From: Rubrivivax sp.
Lineage (GTDB): Bacteria; Pseudomonadota; Gammaproteobacteria; Burkholderiales; Burkholderiaceae_C
Length of the DNA: 54,517 bases
NCBI GenBank assembly: GCA_020248915.1
Contig: JADCGP010000038.1
Coordinates: 1 to 54,517, forward strand
Reading direction: 5' to 3'
Part shown: positions 1-8,486 of the stretch, piece after piece
Layout of the letters: each line of letters opens with the position of its first letter
Position numbering within the stretch: position 1 is the first letter of the stretch
Position numbers and translations under genes: made by a program
Notes under the pieces: generated by a model
Told to the model about the DNA's origin: nothing
The model's input: only the letters and a program-made list of their open reading frames with translations
The model's database searches: none

Positions 1-141
1 TATGGGTTCGAGGCGGGCAGCGCGCCGGGGCTGGTGGTGGCCGGGGCGTCGCTGCCGGCCTACCGGTCGGATCTGCCGGCGCTGGCCGGCACCGTGCGCC
101 TGGGCGGCGCCACGCTGCGGCTGCCGATGGCTGCGGAGTGA
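1..141 (+). CDS. C-terminal end of an unidentified protein (5' truncated by window edge)
   Basis: The first reading frame is open from the window edge to a TGA at 139-141 and encodes 46 residues ending in LRLPMAAE. Composition (Ala/Gly/Leu-rich, GC-rich third positions) is that of a normal gene of this genome, so it is probably the tail of a real gene that begins to the left. I recognise no family from so short a piece. It runs towards the decayed patatin and DUF1800 remnants, which lie on the opposite strand. Confidence 0.5.
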   Translation, partial: YGFEAGSAPGLVVAGASLPAYRSDLPALAGTVRLGGATLRLPMAAE

Positions 142-199
142 GGGCTGCGGTCCGCGGGCGGCGCAGGAGTGAGGCGCCGCTCGCGGATTCCACATGCGG

Positions 200-520
200 C
201 GGCGCGCCGGCGATCGCCCCGACCATGCGCCCGAAGGCGCTGGTCGCGATCGCGCGCGCGCTCACGCTTGATCAGCGAGAGCACCGGCGTCAGCGCGATG
301 TCGCCCGTCGGATCGAGCCGGAGCTCGCCGCGGACCCGGGCGGCCACTCGTCGAGCGGCCGATCGGTGGCCAGCAAGGTCGCCATCACCGCGCCCATGAT
401 GGCGCCTCGGATGACGTCGGCCTCGATGCCCGCCTCGGCCAGTGCGCGCACCACTCCCGCGGTGCGCAAGGCCGCGGGTGCCGCCGCCGACCAGCATGAG
501 GCCGAAGAAGGCACGCCCCG
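200..520 (-). pseudogene. Remnant of a patatin-like phospholipase (NTE/RssA type), frameshifted
   Basis: Read on the minus strand, one frame carries LMLVGGGTRGLAH (about 500-460), matching the GGGxRGxxH oxyanion motif of patatin-like phospholipases. The next frame continues as VVRALAEAGIEADVIRGAIM and LLATDRPLDEW (about 455-360). The first frame then resumes with LDPTGDIALTPVLSLI (about 330-280), like the region after the nucleophile elbow of NTE-type patatins. At least two frameshifts are needed to join the pieces. The nucleophile motif GxSxG reads G-A-I-M-G, so the catalytic Ser is also gone. No C-terminal part with the catalytic Asp follows. Boundaries are approximate. I infer a dead gene under decay rather than a sequencing artefact, because the active-site residue is also substituted. 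Confidence 0.65.
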
Positions 521-602
521 CCTGCGGCCATCCCCGCCGCGCCAGCCTTGGTGTCTTGGGCCCGGGATGGGGGGCCTCGTGCGACGCGGCACGCCCGTGC
601 CG

Positions 603-1109
603 TCACGCCGGGGCCCTCGAACGTAGAGGATCAGACCGGGCCGTCAGCGGGCCGAGCAACTGTCCGTGGCTGCGCTCGCACATGGTGTGGACCACGATGG
701 CGACGAGGGCCAGCCGTTCGTTGAAGGGGCGTTGCGTCGTGGCGGCGGTGGCCAGGCGCGCCCGCACGTCGGCCTGCGTGATGGCGAGGAAGTGCCGGAC
801 GAACAGCGCCTCGGCATTGCGCGCCGTCTCCGTGCCCGCCATCACCGGATCCGCAGTCGGGGCAGGGGGCGCGGCCGCCATCGCCGGAGCCCCCGCCCGC
901 GGCTGGCGCTGCTCGCGCTGGAACTCGGCGAAGCGGCGGACTCCCTCAGCGCCGCCGACCAGGCCCGCGCCGTGCTGCGGCTCGGCGGAGCCGATCTGCG
1001 CCAGCAGCCAGCCCTGCGGGTCGGCGCCGAGCGGGCGCAGGTCGCGCTCGCCGAGCCCGAAGCGGTGTGCCGCCAGTGCAGCGGCGGTGGCCGGGTCCGC
1101 TCGCGTCGT
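603..1109 (-). pseudogene. 5' remnant of a DUF1800 family gene with lost start codon and frameshift
   Basis: The minus frame reads ADPATAAALAAHRFGLGERD, then GADPQGWLLAQIG, and later FVRHFLAITQADVRARLA and QRPFNERLAL. This is the N-terminal pattern of DUF1800 proteins (ALxxNRFGLG...ADPRxWLxxQ...ERLALFWxNHF). A strong Shine-Dalgarno AAGGAGG lies at 1116-1122, but at the expected start (1107-1109) there is ACG instead of ATG, and no alternative start is near. Directly after ERLAL the expected WxNHFxxS motif is only recoverable in another frame (WST..CASA), so a frameshift sits near 700. The remaining two thirds of a normal DUF1800 protein (about 450-600 aa) are missing. DUF1800 genes are often followed by a DUF1501 gene; none is seen here. 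Confidence 0.7.
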
Positions 1110-1194
1110 CGCTTGCCTCCTTGGAGGCTCGAGTGTGACGACGCGGGGGCGGCCGCGGGTGTCGCGCGCTTCCCTGGCGGGTGAAGTTACGTGG

Positions 1195-2529
1195 CTATCG
1201 AGCCAGCAGCCGATCGGCGGCCTCGACGTCGCCGGCGCCGAGCTGCCCGGAGGCCTGGCGCAGCCGCAGCTGGCCGACGATCACCTCGTAGCGGGCCAGC
1301 GCGAGGTCGCGCTGCGTGGCAAACAGGTCGCGCTGCGCGTTCAGCACGTCGAGGTTGACGCGCACGCCGACCCGGAAGCCGAGCTGAGTGGCCTCGAGCG
1401 CGAGCTTGCTCGAAGCCTCCGCGGCCTCGAGCGCCTTGACACGGGCCTGACCCGACTGCACGCCGAAGAAAGCGACGCGCGTGCCCTGGGCGACACCGCG
1501 GCGCGCCGCCTGCAGGTCGTTGCCGGCCTTGTCCTGCAGCGCCAGGGTTTCGCGGATGCGATTCTGCGTGGCGCCGCCCGTGTACAGCGGCCAGGTCAGC
1601 TGCACGCCGACGCTCCCGGTCGTGGTCGTGCCGCGGGCGAAGGACGAGAACGCGCTGCCGCGCGAGTCGCCGAGCGACAGCGAGCCCACCGCGTCGAGCG
1701 TCGGCTTCTCGGCCGCGCGCGCCTTGTCGGTCTCCAGCCGCGCCACCTCGGCGGCCACCTGCGCACGGCGCACCGTCGGGTGCTGGCGGTCGGCCGACTC
1801 CACCCACTCGTCGACGGCGGCGGGCAGCACCGGCGGCAGCGTCACCGGCGTGGCCAGCGGGCGCGGCACGACGCCGGTGCGCCCGACCAGCTGGTCGAGC
1901 GCGATGCGCTTGGCGCGCAGGTCGTTGTCGGCCGCGATCTCCTGGGCGGTGGCCAGGTCGAAGCGTGCCTGGGCCTCACGCGTGTCGGTGATCGTCGCGG
2001 TGCCGACCTCGAAATTGCGGCGCGCGGAGGCCAGCTGCTCGGTGATCGCCGCCTTGTTGGCGCGGGTGTTGGCCAGCGTGTCCTGCGCACCCAGCACGTC
2101 GAAGTAGGCCTGCGCGACGCGCACGATCAGGTCCTGCTCGGCGGCCTCGAGCTCGGCCGACGCCGCGACCAGGGCGCGGCGCGCCTGCTCGATCGTCACG
2201 TCGTTGGCGCGGTTGATCAGCGGGTAGCGACCGGACAGCGCGGCCTGCGCGGTGCGGCTGGTGACGCTGCCGCCGGTCGGCGGGTCGCTCTGCGCCAGCG
2301 TGGCCGCGGCGGTGGCGTTGGCCACCGGCCGCGCAAGCGCCTCGCTCTGCGCGGCGCGGAACTCCGCCGATTGCGCCTGTGCCCGCGCCGCGAGGTAGGT
2401 GGCGTCGTAGGCTCGGGCCGCCTCGTACAGCTCCTTCAGGCTCTGGGCTGAGGCCGGCCCAGCCAGCAACGCGGCGATGGCAATGGCGCCGAAGGCGAGG
2501 CGGGAGGGGAAGGCTTGGCGGTGGGTCAT
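1195..2529 (-). CDS. tolC: TolC family outer membrane channel protein
   Basis: 444 aa. The N-terminus has a Sec signal peptide (MTHRQAFPSR, hydrophobic core, cleavage near GPASAQ-SL). The mature protein starts SLKELYEAARAYDATYLAAR, the usual opening of TolC-type outer membrane efflux proteins, and has the two OEP repeats of long alpha-helices (RVAQAYFDVLGAQDTLA near residue 145; LDVLNAQRDLFATQRDLALA near 395). It should form the trimeric outer membrane duct for the RND pump encoded upstream in the same direction. It is the last gene of the tetR-MFP-RND-PCMT-tolC run, 95 bp after the PCMT-like gene. Start chosen at the ATG immediately before the signal peptide; the much longer open frame upstream is an accident of high GC. 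Very probably a TolC-family channel; the dedicated partner is inferred from the operon. Confidence 0.93.
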   Translation of the reverse strand: MTHRQAFPSRLAFGAIAIAALLAGPASAQSLKELYEAARAYDATYLAARAQAQSAEFRAAQSEALARPVANATAAATLAQSDPPTGGSVTSRTAQAALSGRYPLINRANDVTIEQARRALVAASAELEAAEQDLIVRVAQAYFDVLGAQDTLANTRANKAAITEQLASARRNFEVGTATITDTREAQARFDLATAQEIAADNDLRAKRIALDQLVGRTGVVPRPLATPVTLPPVLPAAVDEWVESADRQHPTVRRAQVAAEVARLETDKARAAEKPTLDAVGSLSLGDSRGSAFSSFARGTTTTGSVGVQLTWPLYTGGATQNRIRETLALQDKAGNDLQAARRGVAQGTRVAFFGVQSGQARVKALEAAEASSKLALEATQLGFRVGVRVNLDVLNAQRDLFATQRDLALARYEVIVGQLRLRQASGQLGAGDVEAADRLLAR

Positions 2530-2624
2530 GCAGCGTCCTCGTTGGGGTGCGGCGGCGGTGGGGCAGGGTGGGGATCGGTCCGGGATGGATGGGGTCGGCG
2601 ATCGGCGGCAGGGCATCGTGCCGG

Positions 2625-3299
2625 TCAGAAGCGGAACCGGCCAGGCTCGCCGAAGCCGTCGAGCCGCGGCGCGACGGTGTCGAACAGCTCGGTGTCGGAC
2701 CAGGCGTCCTCGCCGACGCGGCGGATCAGGCGCGCGCGCATGATCGGCAGGGATCCGACCACCGCGACGAGCCGCCCGCCGGGCGCCAGCTGCTGCAGCA
2801 GCGCCCGAGGCACCTCGGCGACCGAGCCCGACAGCACGATCGCGTCGAACGGCGCCTGGCCCGGGAGACCGCGGGCGCCCTCCTCGGCGCTGACGTCGAT
2901 CACGTGCACGTTGGTCACGCCGTTGCGGCGCAGGCTGTCGCGGGCGCGCTCGGCCAGCTGCGGCCGGCACTCGAGCGAGAACACCTCGGCGCAGCGGTGC
3001 GCGAGCAGCGCCGCCATGAAGCCCGAACCGGTGCCGATCTCGAGCACCTTGTCGCGCGGCTGGATCTGCAGTTCCTGCAGCAGCCTCGCCTCGACCTTGG
3101 GCTCCAGCATCCGCGGGCCGCCCGGATCGTCGTCGAGCAGCGGCACCTGCGTGTCGACGAAGGCGAGCGCGCGGCGCGACGGCGGGACGAAGTCCTCGCG
3201 GCGCAGCAGCGCGAGCAGCTCGAGCACGCCCGGGTCCAGCACCTCCCAGGGCCGGATCTGCTGCTCGATCATGTTGAAGCGCGCCAGTTCGGTGTTCAT
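2625..3299 (-). CDS. PCMT-like SAM methyltransferase (protein-L-isoaspartate O-methyltransferase family)
   Basis: 224 aa, start ATG at 3299 (MNTELARFNMIEQQIRPWEV); an in-frame ATG 21 nt upstream is less likely. A Rossmann SAM-binding motif VLEIGTGSGFMAALLA and the PCMT-type lead-in DKVLEIGTGSG and TFxDTQVPLL-like segment are visible. The GQTIS substrate motif of genuine isoaspartyl methyltransferases is not; the region reads LLDDDPGGPRMLEPKVEARL. It lies between the RND pump gene (42 bp) and tolC (95 bp), a placement known for Burkholderiales tolC loci. A TAGAAT -10-like box at 3339-3344 overlaps the pump stop codon and could give this gene and tolC their own promoter. Substrate unknown: isoaspartyl repair is the family label, not something the sequence proves. 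Confidence 0.85.
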   Translation of the reverse strand: MNTELARFNMIEQQIRPWEVLDPGVLELLALLRREDFVPPSRRALAFVDTQVPLLDDDPGGPRMLEPKVEARLLQELQIQPRDKVLEIGTGSGFMAALLAHRCAEVFSLECRPQLAERARDSLRRNGVTNVHVIDVSAEEGARGLPGQAPFDAIVLSGSVAEVPRALLQQLAPGGRLVAVVGSLPIMRARLIRRVGEDAWSDTELFDTVAPRLDGFGEPGRFRF

Positions 3300-3341
3300 T
3301 CGCAATGCAAGCCTGAGCATCCCTGGAGACCACCGTGGATT

Positions 3342-6300
3342 CTAGGTCGCGGCCTTGACCGCAGCCTGACCGGACGCCGGCTCCGCCGCGGCGCGCCGGA
3401 AGCCGCGCCGCGCCCAGGCGGAGAGGTCGTCGAGCCAGCAGTAGACGACGGGCACCACCACCAGCGTCAGCAGCGAGGAGGTGATGACGCCGCCGATGAC
3501 CGCCTGGCCCATCGGCGCGCGCTGCTCGCTGCCCTCCGTGAGCGCGAAGGCGAGCGGCACCATCCCGAAGACCATCGCCAGCGTCGTCATCAGGATCGGG
3601 CGCAGCCGCACCTGCGCCGCGTGCAGCAGCGCGGCGGTGCGTTCCATGCCGGCCGCGCGCGAGCGGATCGCGAAGTCGACGAGCAGGATCGAGTTCTTGG
3701 TGACCAGGCCCATCAACATGACGATGCCGATCACCGAGAACATGTTCAGCGTACTGCGGAAGGCCAGCAGCGCTAGCACGACCCCGATCAGCGTCAGCGG
3801 CAGGCTGCTCATCAGCGCGATCGGCTGCAGGAAGCTCTTGAACTGGCTGGCCAGGATCATGTAGATGAACACCACCGCCAGCGCCAGCGCGCCCACCGCG
3901 TAGGAGAAGCTCTCCTGCATGTTCTTGGTGCTGCCGCCGAAGGTGGTGCGGTAGCCCGGCGGCAGCGCGGTCTCGGCCAGCACGCGCCGGATGTCGTCGC
4001 TCACCTCGCCGGCGCTGCGGCCGAGCGCGTTGGCGTCGATGTTGATCTCGCGGTTGAGGTCGCGCCGGTTGATCTGGTTCGGGCCGGTCGCCGGCCGCAC
4101 CTTCGCCACCTGCGACAACCGCACCGTGCGCGCGCCGCCGTCGGCGGTGGCCAGCACCAGCGGCAGCTCGGCCAGGCCGGACAGCGAATCGCGGTACTGC
4201 GGCGCCAGGCGCAGCTGCACGTCGTAGCTCTCGCCGTTGGCGGCGCGCCAGTTGCCCACCGTCGTGCCCGCCACCAGCGTGCGCAGCGTGCCGGCGATGG
4301 CGTTGACGTTGAGGCCGAGGTCGGCGGCCGCGTCGCGCCTGACGTCGACGGCGATCGTCGGCTTGTCGGGCTTGAGCGTGCTGTCCAGGTCGACGAGGCC
4401 CGGGATGTCGCGCAGCTGCTTCATGATCTGGCGCGCCAGGCGCTCCAGCTCGCCGAGGTCGGGGCCCTGCAGCGAGAACGAGATCTGCTTTCCGCCGCCG
4501 AGGTCGGTGACGCCGATGTTGGTGATCGTGATGCCCGGGATGCGGGCCAGGCGCTCGCGCAGTGGCACCGCCATCTCGGCCACCGTGCGGCTGCGGTCCT
4601 TGCGGTCGATCAGGCGCACGTAGACGCTGCCGTAGATCTTGCCGGCCGCGACGCCGCTGTTGATCGTGGCCACCGTGTAGCGCACCTCGGGCAGCTCGCG
4701 CAGCGCCGCGTCGATCTGCCGCGCGCGTGCCTCGGTCACCTCGAGCGCGCTGCCCACAGGGGTGTAGAAGTTGATCACCGTCTCGGAGAAGTCGGCCTTG
4801 GGCACGAACTCCTTGCCCAGCACTCCGGCGAGGGCGATCGCGACGACGAACGTGGCCGCCGCGGCGATCACCGTCTTCACCTGGTGCGCGAGCGACCAGG
4901 CCAGCAGCAGCTGGTACTGGCACCCGAGCCACTCGGTGAAGTGGTCGAAGGCCCCGGTGACGCGGCCGATCGTGCGGTCGTACAGCGTCGCCGGGGCGTC
5001 CTTCCAGCGGTGGTGCGCCTGCGGGTCGTGCCAGACCGAGGACAGCATCGGGTCGAGCGTGAAGCTGACGAACATCGAGATCAGCACCGCGGCGACGATC
5101 GTGATGCCGAACTCGTGGAAGAACTTGCCGACGATGCCGCCCATGAAGCCGATCGGCAGGAACACCGCCACGATCGACAGCGTCGTGGCCAGCACCGCCA
5201 GGCCGATCTCGCTGGTGCCCTCGAGCGCGGCGTCGTGCGCGCTCTTGCCCATCTGCACGTGGCGGACGATGTTCTCGCGCACGACGATGGCATCGTCGAT
5301 CAGCAGGCCCACGCACAGGCTCAGCGCCATCAGCGTGATCGTGTTGATCGTGAAGCCGAACCAGTGCATGAACAGGAAGGTGCCGATCAGCGCGATCGGC
5401 AGCGTCAGCCCGGTGATGACGGTGCTGCGCCAGCTGTTCAGGAACAGGAACACGATCAGGATCGTCAGCGCCGCGCCCTCGATCAGCGTGCGCTGCACGT
5501 TGGCGACGCTGACGCGGATCGCGCGCGAGTTGTCGCGGTTGACCTCGGTCTTCAGGCCCGGCGGCAGCAGCGACTGGGCCTCGTCGAGCGCGCGCCTGAG
5601 GCCGTCGACGACGGCGATGGTGTTCTCGCCCTGGCTCTTCTGAACCGACAGCAGCACGGTGCGCTGCCCGTTGTAGAGCGCCAGGCTCTCCACCTCCTGC
5701 GGGCCGTCGACGACGTCGGCCACCTGCCAGAGCCTGACCGTCGCGTTGCCGCCGGCGGCGGCGGGCTTGCGCGCGACGACGATGTCGCGGAAGTCGCGCG
5801 GCGTGGCCAGGCGGGCGTTGATCTGCACCACGCGCTCCTGCTCGCGCGAGCGGATCGCCCCGAGCGGCAGCTCCTGGTTCTCGCTGCGCAGCGCGGCGGC
5901 CACCTGGTCGACGCTCACGCCGTAGGCCTCCAGCGCCTGCGGCTTGAGCTCGATGCGGATCTGGCGCGCCACGCCGCCGACGACGGACACCGCACCGACC
6001 CCGCGGACGTTCTCCAGGCGCTTCTGCAGCACCTGCTCGGCCCAGGTGGTCAGCTCCTGGGGCGTCGCCTTGCCGTCGGTGGCCATCACCGCCACGTTGA
6101 ACACCGGCTGGCTCTGCGGGTCGAAGCGGAAGATCCGCGGCTCCTTCACCTCGTCGCGCAGCAGCGGCCGGATCAGGGCCACCTTCTCGCGCACGTCCTC
6201 GGCAGCCTTGCGGCCGTCGACGTCGAGGTTGAACTCGATGATGGTGACCGAGCTGCCCTCGTAGCTGCGCGAGTACAGCGACGAGATCCCCGCCACCGTG

Positions 6301-6515
6301 TTGACCGCCTCCTCGACCTTCTTCGTGACCTCGGCCTCGACGATCTCCGGGCTGGCGCCCGGGTAGTCCATCTGGACGACGACGGTCGGGATGTCGATGT
6401 TCGGGAACTGGTCGATCGCCAGGCGCTGGTAGCTGAACAGGCCCAGCACCACGAAGGCGAGCATCACCATCGTGGCCAGCACCGGGTTGGCGATCGATAC
6501 GCGGGTGAACCACAT
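3342..6515 (-). CDS. RND efflux pump inner membrane transporter (HAE1/AcrB-MdtB type)
   Basis: 1057 aa, the normal length for hydrophobe/amphiphile efflux RND pumps. The protein opens MWFTRVSIANPVLATMVMLA (first transmembrane helix), then QFPNIDIPTVVV and YPGASPEIVEAEV typical of the porter domain. The proton-relay pair is present in TM4 as LLIDDAIVV, with Asp407 and Asp408 at exactly the AcrB numbering. It should export drugs or other amphiphiles from periplasm or inner membrane in exchange for protons, with the adaptor encoded upstream and the TolC channel downstream. It is separated from the adaptor gene by 27 bp. Sequence style (PGASPEIVE, LNSWRSTVI) is closer to MdtB/MdtC and metal-free HAE1 pumps than to CusA (no Met triad seen). 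Substrate not predictable from sequence alone. Confidence 0.95.
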   Translation of the reverse strand: MWFTRVSIANPVLATMVMLAFVVLGLFSYQRLAIDQFPNIDIPTVVVQMDYPGASPEIVEAEVTKKVEEAVNTVAGISSLYSRSYEGSSVTIIEFNLDVDGRKAAEDVREKVALIRPLLRDEVKEPRIFRFDPQSQPVFNVAVMATDGKATPQELTTWAEQVLQKRLENVRGVGAVSVVGGVARQIRIELKPQALEAYGVSVDQVAAALRSENQELPLGAIRSREQERVVQINARLATPRDFRDIVVARKPAAAGGNATVRLWQVADVVDGPQEVESLALYNGQRTVLLSVQKSQGENTIAVVDGLRRALDEAQSLLPPGLKTEVNRDNSRAIRVSVANVQRTLIEGAALTILIVFLFLNSWRSTVITGLTLPIALIGTFLFMHWFGFTINTITLMALSLCVGLLIDDAIVVRENIVRHVQMGKSAHDAALEGTSEIGLAVLATTLSIVAVFLPIGFMGGIVGKFFHEFGITIVAAVLISMFVSFTLDPMLSSVWHDPQAHHRWKDAPATLYDRTIGRVTGAFDHFTEWLGCQYQLLLAWSLAHQVKTVIAAAATFVVAIALAGVLGKEFVPKADFSETVINFYTPVGSALEVTEARARQIDAALRELPEVRYTVATINSGVAAGKIYGSVYVRLIDRKDRSRTVAEMAVPLRERLARIPGITITNIGVTDLGGGKQISFSLQGPDLGELERLARQIMKQLRDIPGLVDLDSTLKPDKPTIAVDVRRDAAADLGLNVNAIAGTLRTLVAGTTVGNWRAANGESYDVQLRLAPQYRDSLSGLAELPLVLATADGGARTVRLSQVAKVRPATGPNQINRRDLNREINIDANALGRSAGEVSDDIRRVLAETALPPGYRTTFGGSTKNMQESFSYAVGALALAVVFIYMILASQFKSFLQPIALMSSLPLTLIGVVLALLAFRSTLNMFSVIGIVMLMGLVTKNSILLVDFAIRSRAAGMERTAALLHAAQVRLRPILMTTLAMVFGMVPLAFALTEGSEQRAPMGQAVIGGVITSSLLTLVVVPVVYCWLDDLSAWARRGFRRAAAEPASGQAAVKAAT

Positions 6516-6542
6516 GGCGCGCGGCGTCGGGAGGGGGCGGCC

Positions 6543-7742
6543 TCAGGGGCGCGGGCTGGCGCCGGAGGCGGCGGACTCCGATCCGGCCGGCGCCGCGGCG
6601 CCGGCCTTCGACAGCACGAGCCTGGTGCCGCCGCGCAGGCTGCCGACGCTGCCGCGCAGCACGACTGCGCCCGCGGCCAGGCCCTCGCGGATCTCGATGG
6701 CCGCCTCGGGCTGGCCGTCGATCGCGACCTGGCCGCGCGTCCCCGGTGTCACGGGCTTCTCGACCGCGACGCCGCCTTCCAGCGCCAGCACGTAGGGCCG
6801 TGCCTGGTCGAAGCGCACCGCGCTGACCGGCACGACCAGCGCATTGCGACGTTCGAGGTCGATCGTTGCGCGCGCGAACAGGTCCTGGCGCAGCGCTGCA
6901 TGCGGCTCGACGGCGAGGTAGGCGGTCACCGCGCGCGTCGTGCTCTGCGCGCTCGGGTTGATGCGCGCCACCCGCGCCGCCAGTTCCTGGTCCAGCCCGT
7001 CGACGCGCACGCGCGCCGCCTGCCCGACCCGCAGCGCCGTCACGTCCTCCGGGGTGACGGCCGCCTCGAGCTCGACGCGGGACAGGTCGACGATCTCGAC
7101 GATGCGGCCATCGACCGCCACCCGCTCGCCCGGCTGGGCGAGCCGCTGCGCGACCAGGCCGCCGATCGGCGCGCGGATCTCGGTGTCGCGCAGTGCCTTG
7201 CGCGCCAGCTCGGCCGCGGCCTGGGCGGCCTGCAGCGCCGCGCGCGCGCCGGCCTCGTTCATCGCCGCGGTGTCTAGCGCATTGCGCGAGATGAAGCCCT
7301 GCTCGACGAGGGCCCGGTTGTTGGCCAGCGTGCGCTCGGCGATCGCCAGCTGCGCGGCGGCGCTCTGGGCCTGCTCCTCGGCCTGGCGCAACCGCCACTC
7401 GAACTCGGTGGCGTCCAGCCGGCCGATCCGCTGGCCGGCGAAGACGCGATCACCCTCGCGCACCGAGAGCTCCTTCAGCTCGGAGGCCACCTTGGCCTTG
7501 ACGAGTGCGGTCTCGGCCGCCTTCAGGCCGCCCGAGACCGCCAGCGACCGCACCAGCTCCGCCTGGCGCACGGTGGCGACGTCGGTCGGCGCCAGCTCGA
7601 TCGCCTGCGCGACTGCGGTCGGGCTGGCGTCGCGGCCGCCCGGCGCGCCGGCGAACGGCTTGACCCCGGCCAGCCGCAGCCCGGCGACCACCAGGGCGCC
7701 GAGCGCCAGCAGGCCGACCGCCCAGGCGACGGCGCGCTTCAA
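6543..7742 (-). CDS. RND efflux periplasmic adaptor (membrane fusion protein)
   Basis: 399 aa. An N-terminal membrane anchor (AVGLLALGALVVAGLRLAG), lipoyl/barrel-sandwich halves (LSVREGDRVFAGQRIGRLDA and EIRAPIGGLVAQRLAQPGER), a coiled-coil hairpin between them (about residues 120-190), and a beta-barrel region (VARVRVDGL..) are in the usual MFP order. It links the inner-membrane pump to the TolC channel. The start is inferred to be TTG at 7742-7740: it is the first codon before KRAVAWAV, it overlaps the TGA of tetR as TTGA, and a GGGGAAGG stretch precedes it. No ATG or GTG lies close by. The 4-nt overlap suggests translation coupled to the repressor, so repressor and adaptor are made from the same mRNA. 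Family assignment is safe, the TTG start likely. Confidence 0.92.
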   Translation of the reverse strand: MKRAVAWAVGLLALGALVVAGLRLAGVKPFAGAPGGRDASPTAVAQAIELAPTDVATVRQAELVRSLAVSGGLKAAETALVKAKVASELKELSVREGDRVFAGQRIGRLDATEFEWRLRQAEEQAQSAAAQLAIAERTLANNRALVEQGFISRNALDTAAMNEAGARAALQAAQAAAELARKALRDTEIRAPIGGLVAQRLAQPGERVAVDGRIVEIVDLSRVELEAAVTPEDVTALRVGQAARVRVDGLDQELAARVARINPSAQSTTRAVTAYLAVEPHAALRQDLFARATIDLERRNALVVPVSAVRFDQARPYVLALEGGVAVEKPVTPGTRGQVAIDGQPEAAIEIREGLAAGAVVLRGSVGSLRGGTRLVLSKAGAAAPAGSESAASGASPRP

Positions 7743-8458
7743 GGGCCTTCCCCGGGGCGCACCTGCATTCCGCGCAGCACCAGGTCGAGGTGGGCGTGCA
7801 GCATCGCGCGCGGGTCGACGCCGCAGTCCATGCGGACCGGGCAGGCGCCGATCGAGTGCTGGTGCAGGGCTGCGAAGATCAGCGGCGCCACCAGCGCGAG
7901 CGCGGTCTCGTGCAGCGGCACCGGCCGGAACTCGCCTCGTTCGATGCCGCGCTGCACGGTCGAGCAGAACAGGCGGTCGGCGGGCACGATGACCTCGTCG
8001 GCGTAGAACTGGGCCAGGTCGGGGAAGTTGCGCGCCTCGGCGATGACGATCTTGTGGATACCCGCCGCGGGGGTGCTGCCCACGCGCTCCCACCAGGTGT
8101 CGAGCAGCATCGCGAGCAGCTCGCTCGTCGTGCCCTCGAAGCTGCCGGCCGCTTCCTGGCCCTCGGCGATCAGCGTCGTCAGGTTGCTCCGGACGACCGC
8201 CTTGAACAGCTCTTCCTTGCTCGGGTAGTACAGGTACAGCGTGCCCTTGCTGACGCCGGCGCGCTGCGCCACCTCCTCGGTCCGCGTGGCGGCGTAGCCC
8301 TTCTCGGCGAACAGGGCGAGCGCCGCATCGAGCAGTTCCTGCGGCCGCGCCACCTTGCGGCGCTGGCGCGCAGGCGGACGCAGGACCGAATCGCCGCCGC
8401 TCGGGAGCGGGGCGATCGGCGCGTCGGGGGCAGGTTCGACCGTGACTGTGGCGCTCAT
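7739..8458 (-). CDS. TetR family transcriptional repressor of the efflux operon
   Basis: 239 aa. After a 35-residue Pro/Ala-rich lead come the TetR helices: LDAALALFAEKGYAATRTEE and the recognition helix-turn-helix VAQRAGVSKGTLYLYYPSKE (about residues 62-82). The C-terminal part (from WWERVG) resembles the TetR_C ligand domain of AcrR-like regulators. It is the first gene of the efflux operon and overlaps the adaptor gene by 4 nt. A sigma70-like promoter and a 24-bp near-perfect palindrome lie directly upstream, so autorepression of the whole operon, relieved by a pump substrate, is the obvious model. That model is inference from layout; the family call is clear from the motif. Confidence 0.94.
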   Translation of the reverse strand: MSATVTVEPAPDAPIAPLPSGGDSVLRPPARQRRKVARPQELLDAALALFAEKGYAATRTEEVAQRAGVSKGTLYLYYPSKEELFKAVVRSNLTTLIAEGQEAAGSFEGTTSELLAMLLDTWWERVGSTPAAGIHKIVIAEARNFPDLAQFYADEVIVPADRLFCSTVQRGIERGEFRPVPLHETALALVAPLIFAALHQHSIGACPVRMDCGVDPRAMLHAHLDLVLRGMQVRPGEGP

Positions 8459-8462
8459 CTTG

Positions 8463-8486
8463 TAATGACTGACCGGTCAGTAATTA
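8463..8486. promoter_or_regulatory. Putative TetR-type operator palindrome
   Basis: The core ACTGACCGGTCAGT (8468-8481) is a perfect 14-bp inverted repeat. It extends as TAAT-g to the left and a-ATTA to the right, giving 24 bp with one mismatched pair. It overlaps the 3' part of the -10 box and the expected transcription start of the tetR-efflux operon and ends 5 bp before the tetR ATG. Size, symmetry and placement fit a TetR-family operator for autorepression. Confidence 0.8.

Noticed and set aside
442..2451. 669-codon plus-strand open frame across the remnant region and tolC
   Set aside because: Composition and sequence are those of an antisense shadow of DUF1800 and tolC; the minus strand carries recognisable families.
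2530..7398. Very long minus-strand open frame joined to the tolC gene (over 2000 codons)
   Set aside because: Only the tolC end has family similarity and a signal peptide; the rest is an out-of-frame shadow of the pump, adaptor and methyltransferase genes caused by high GC.
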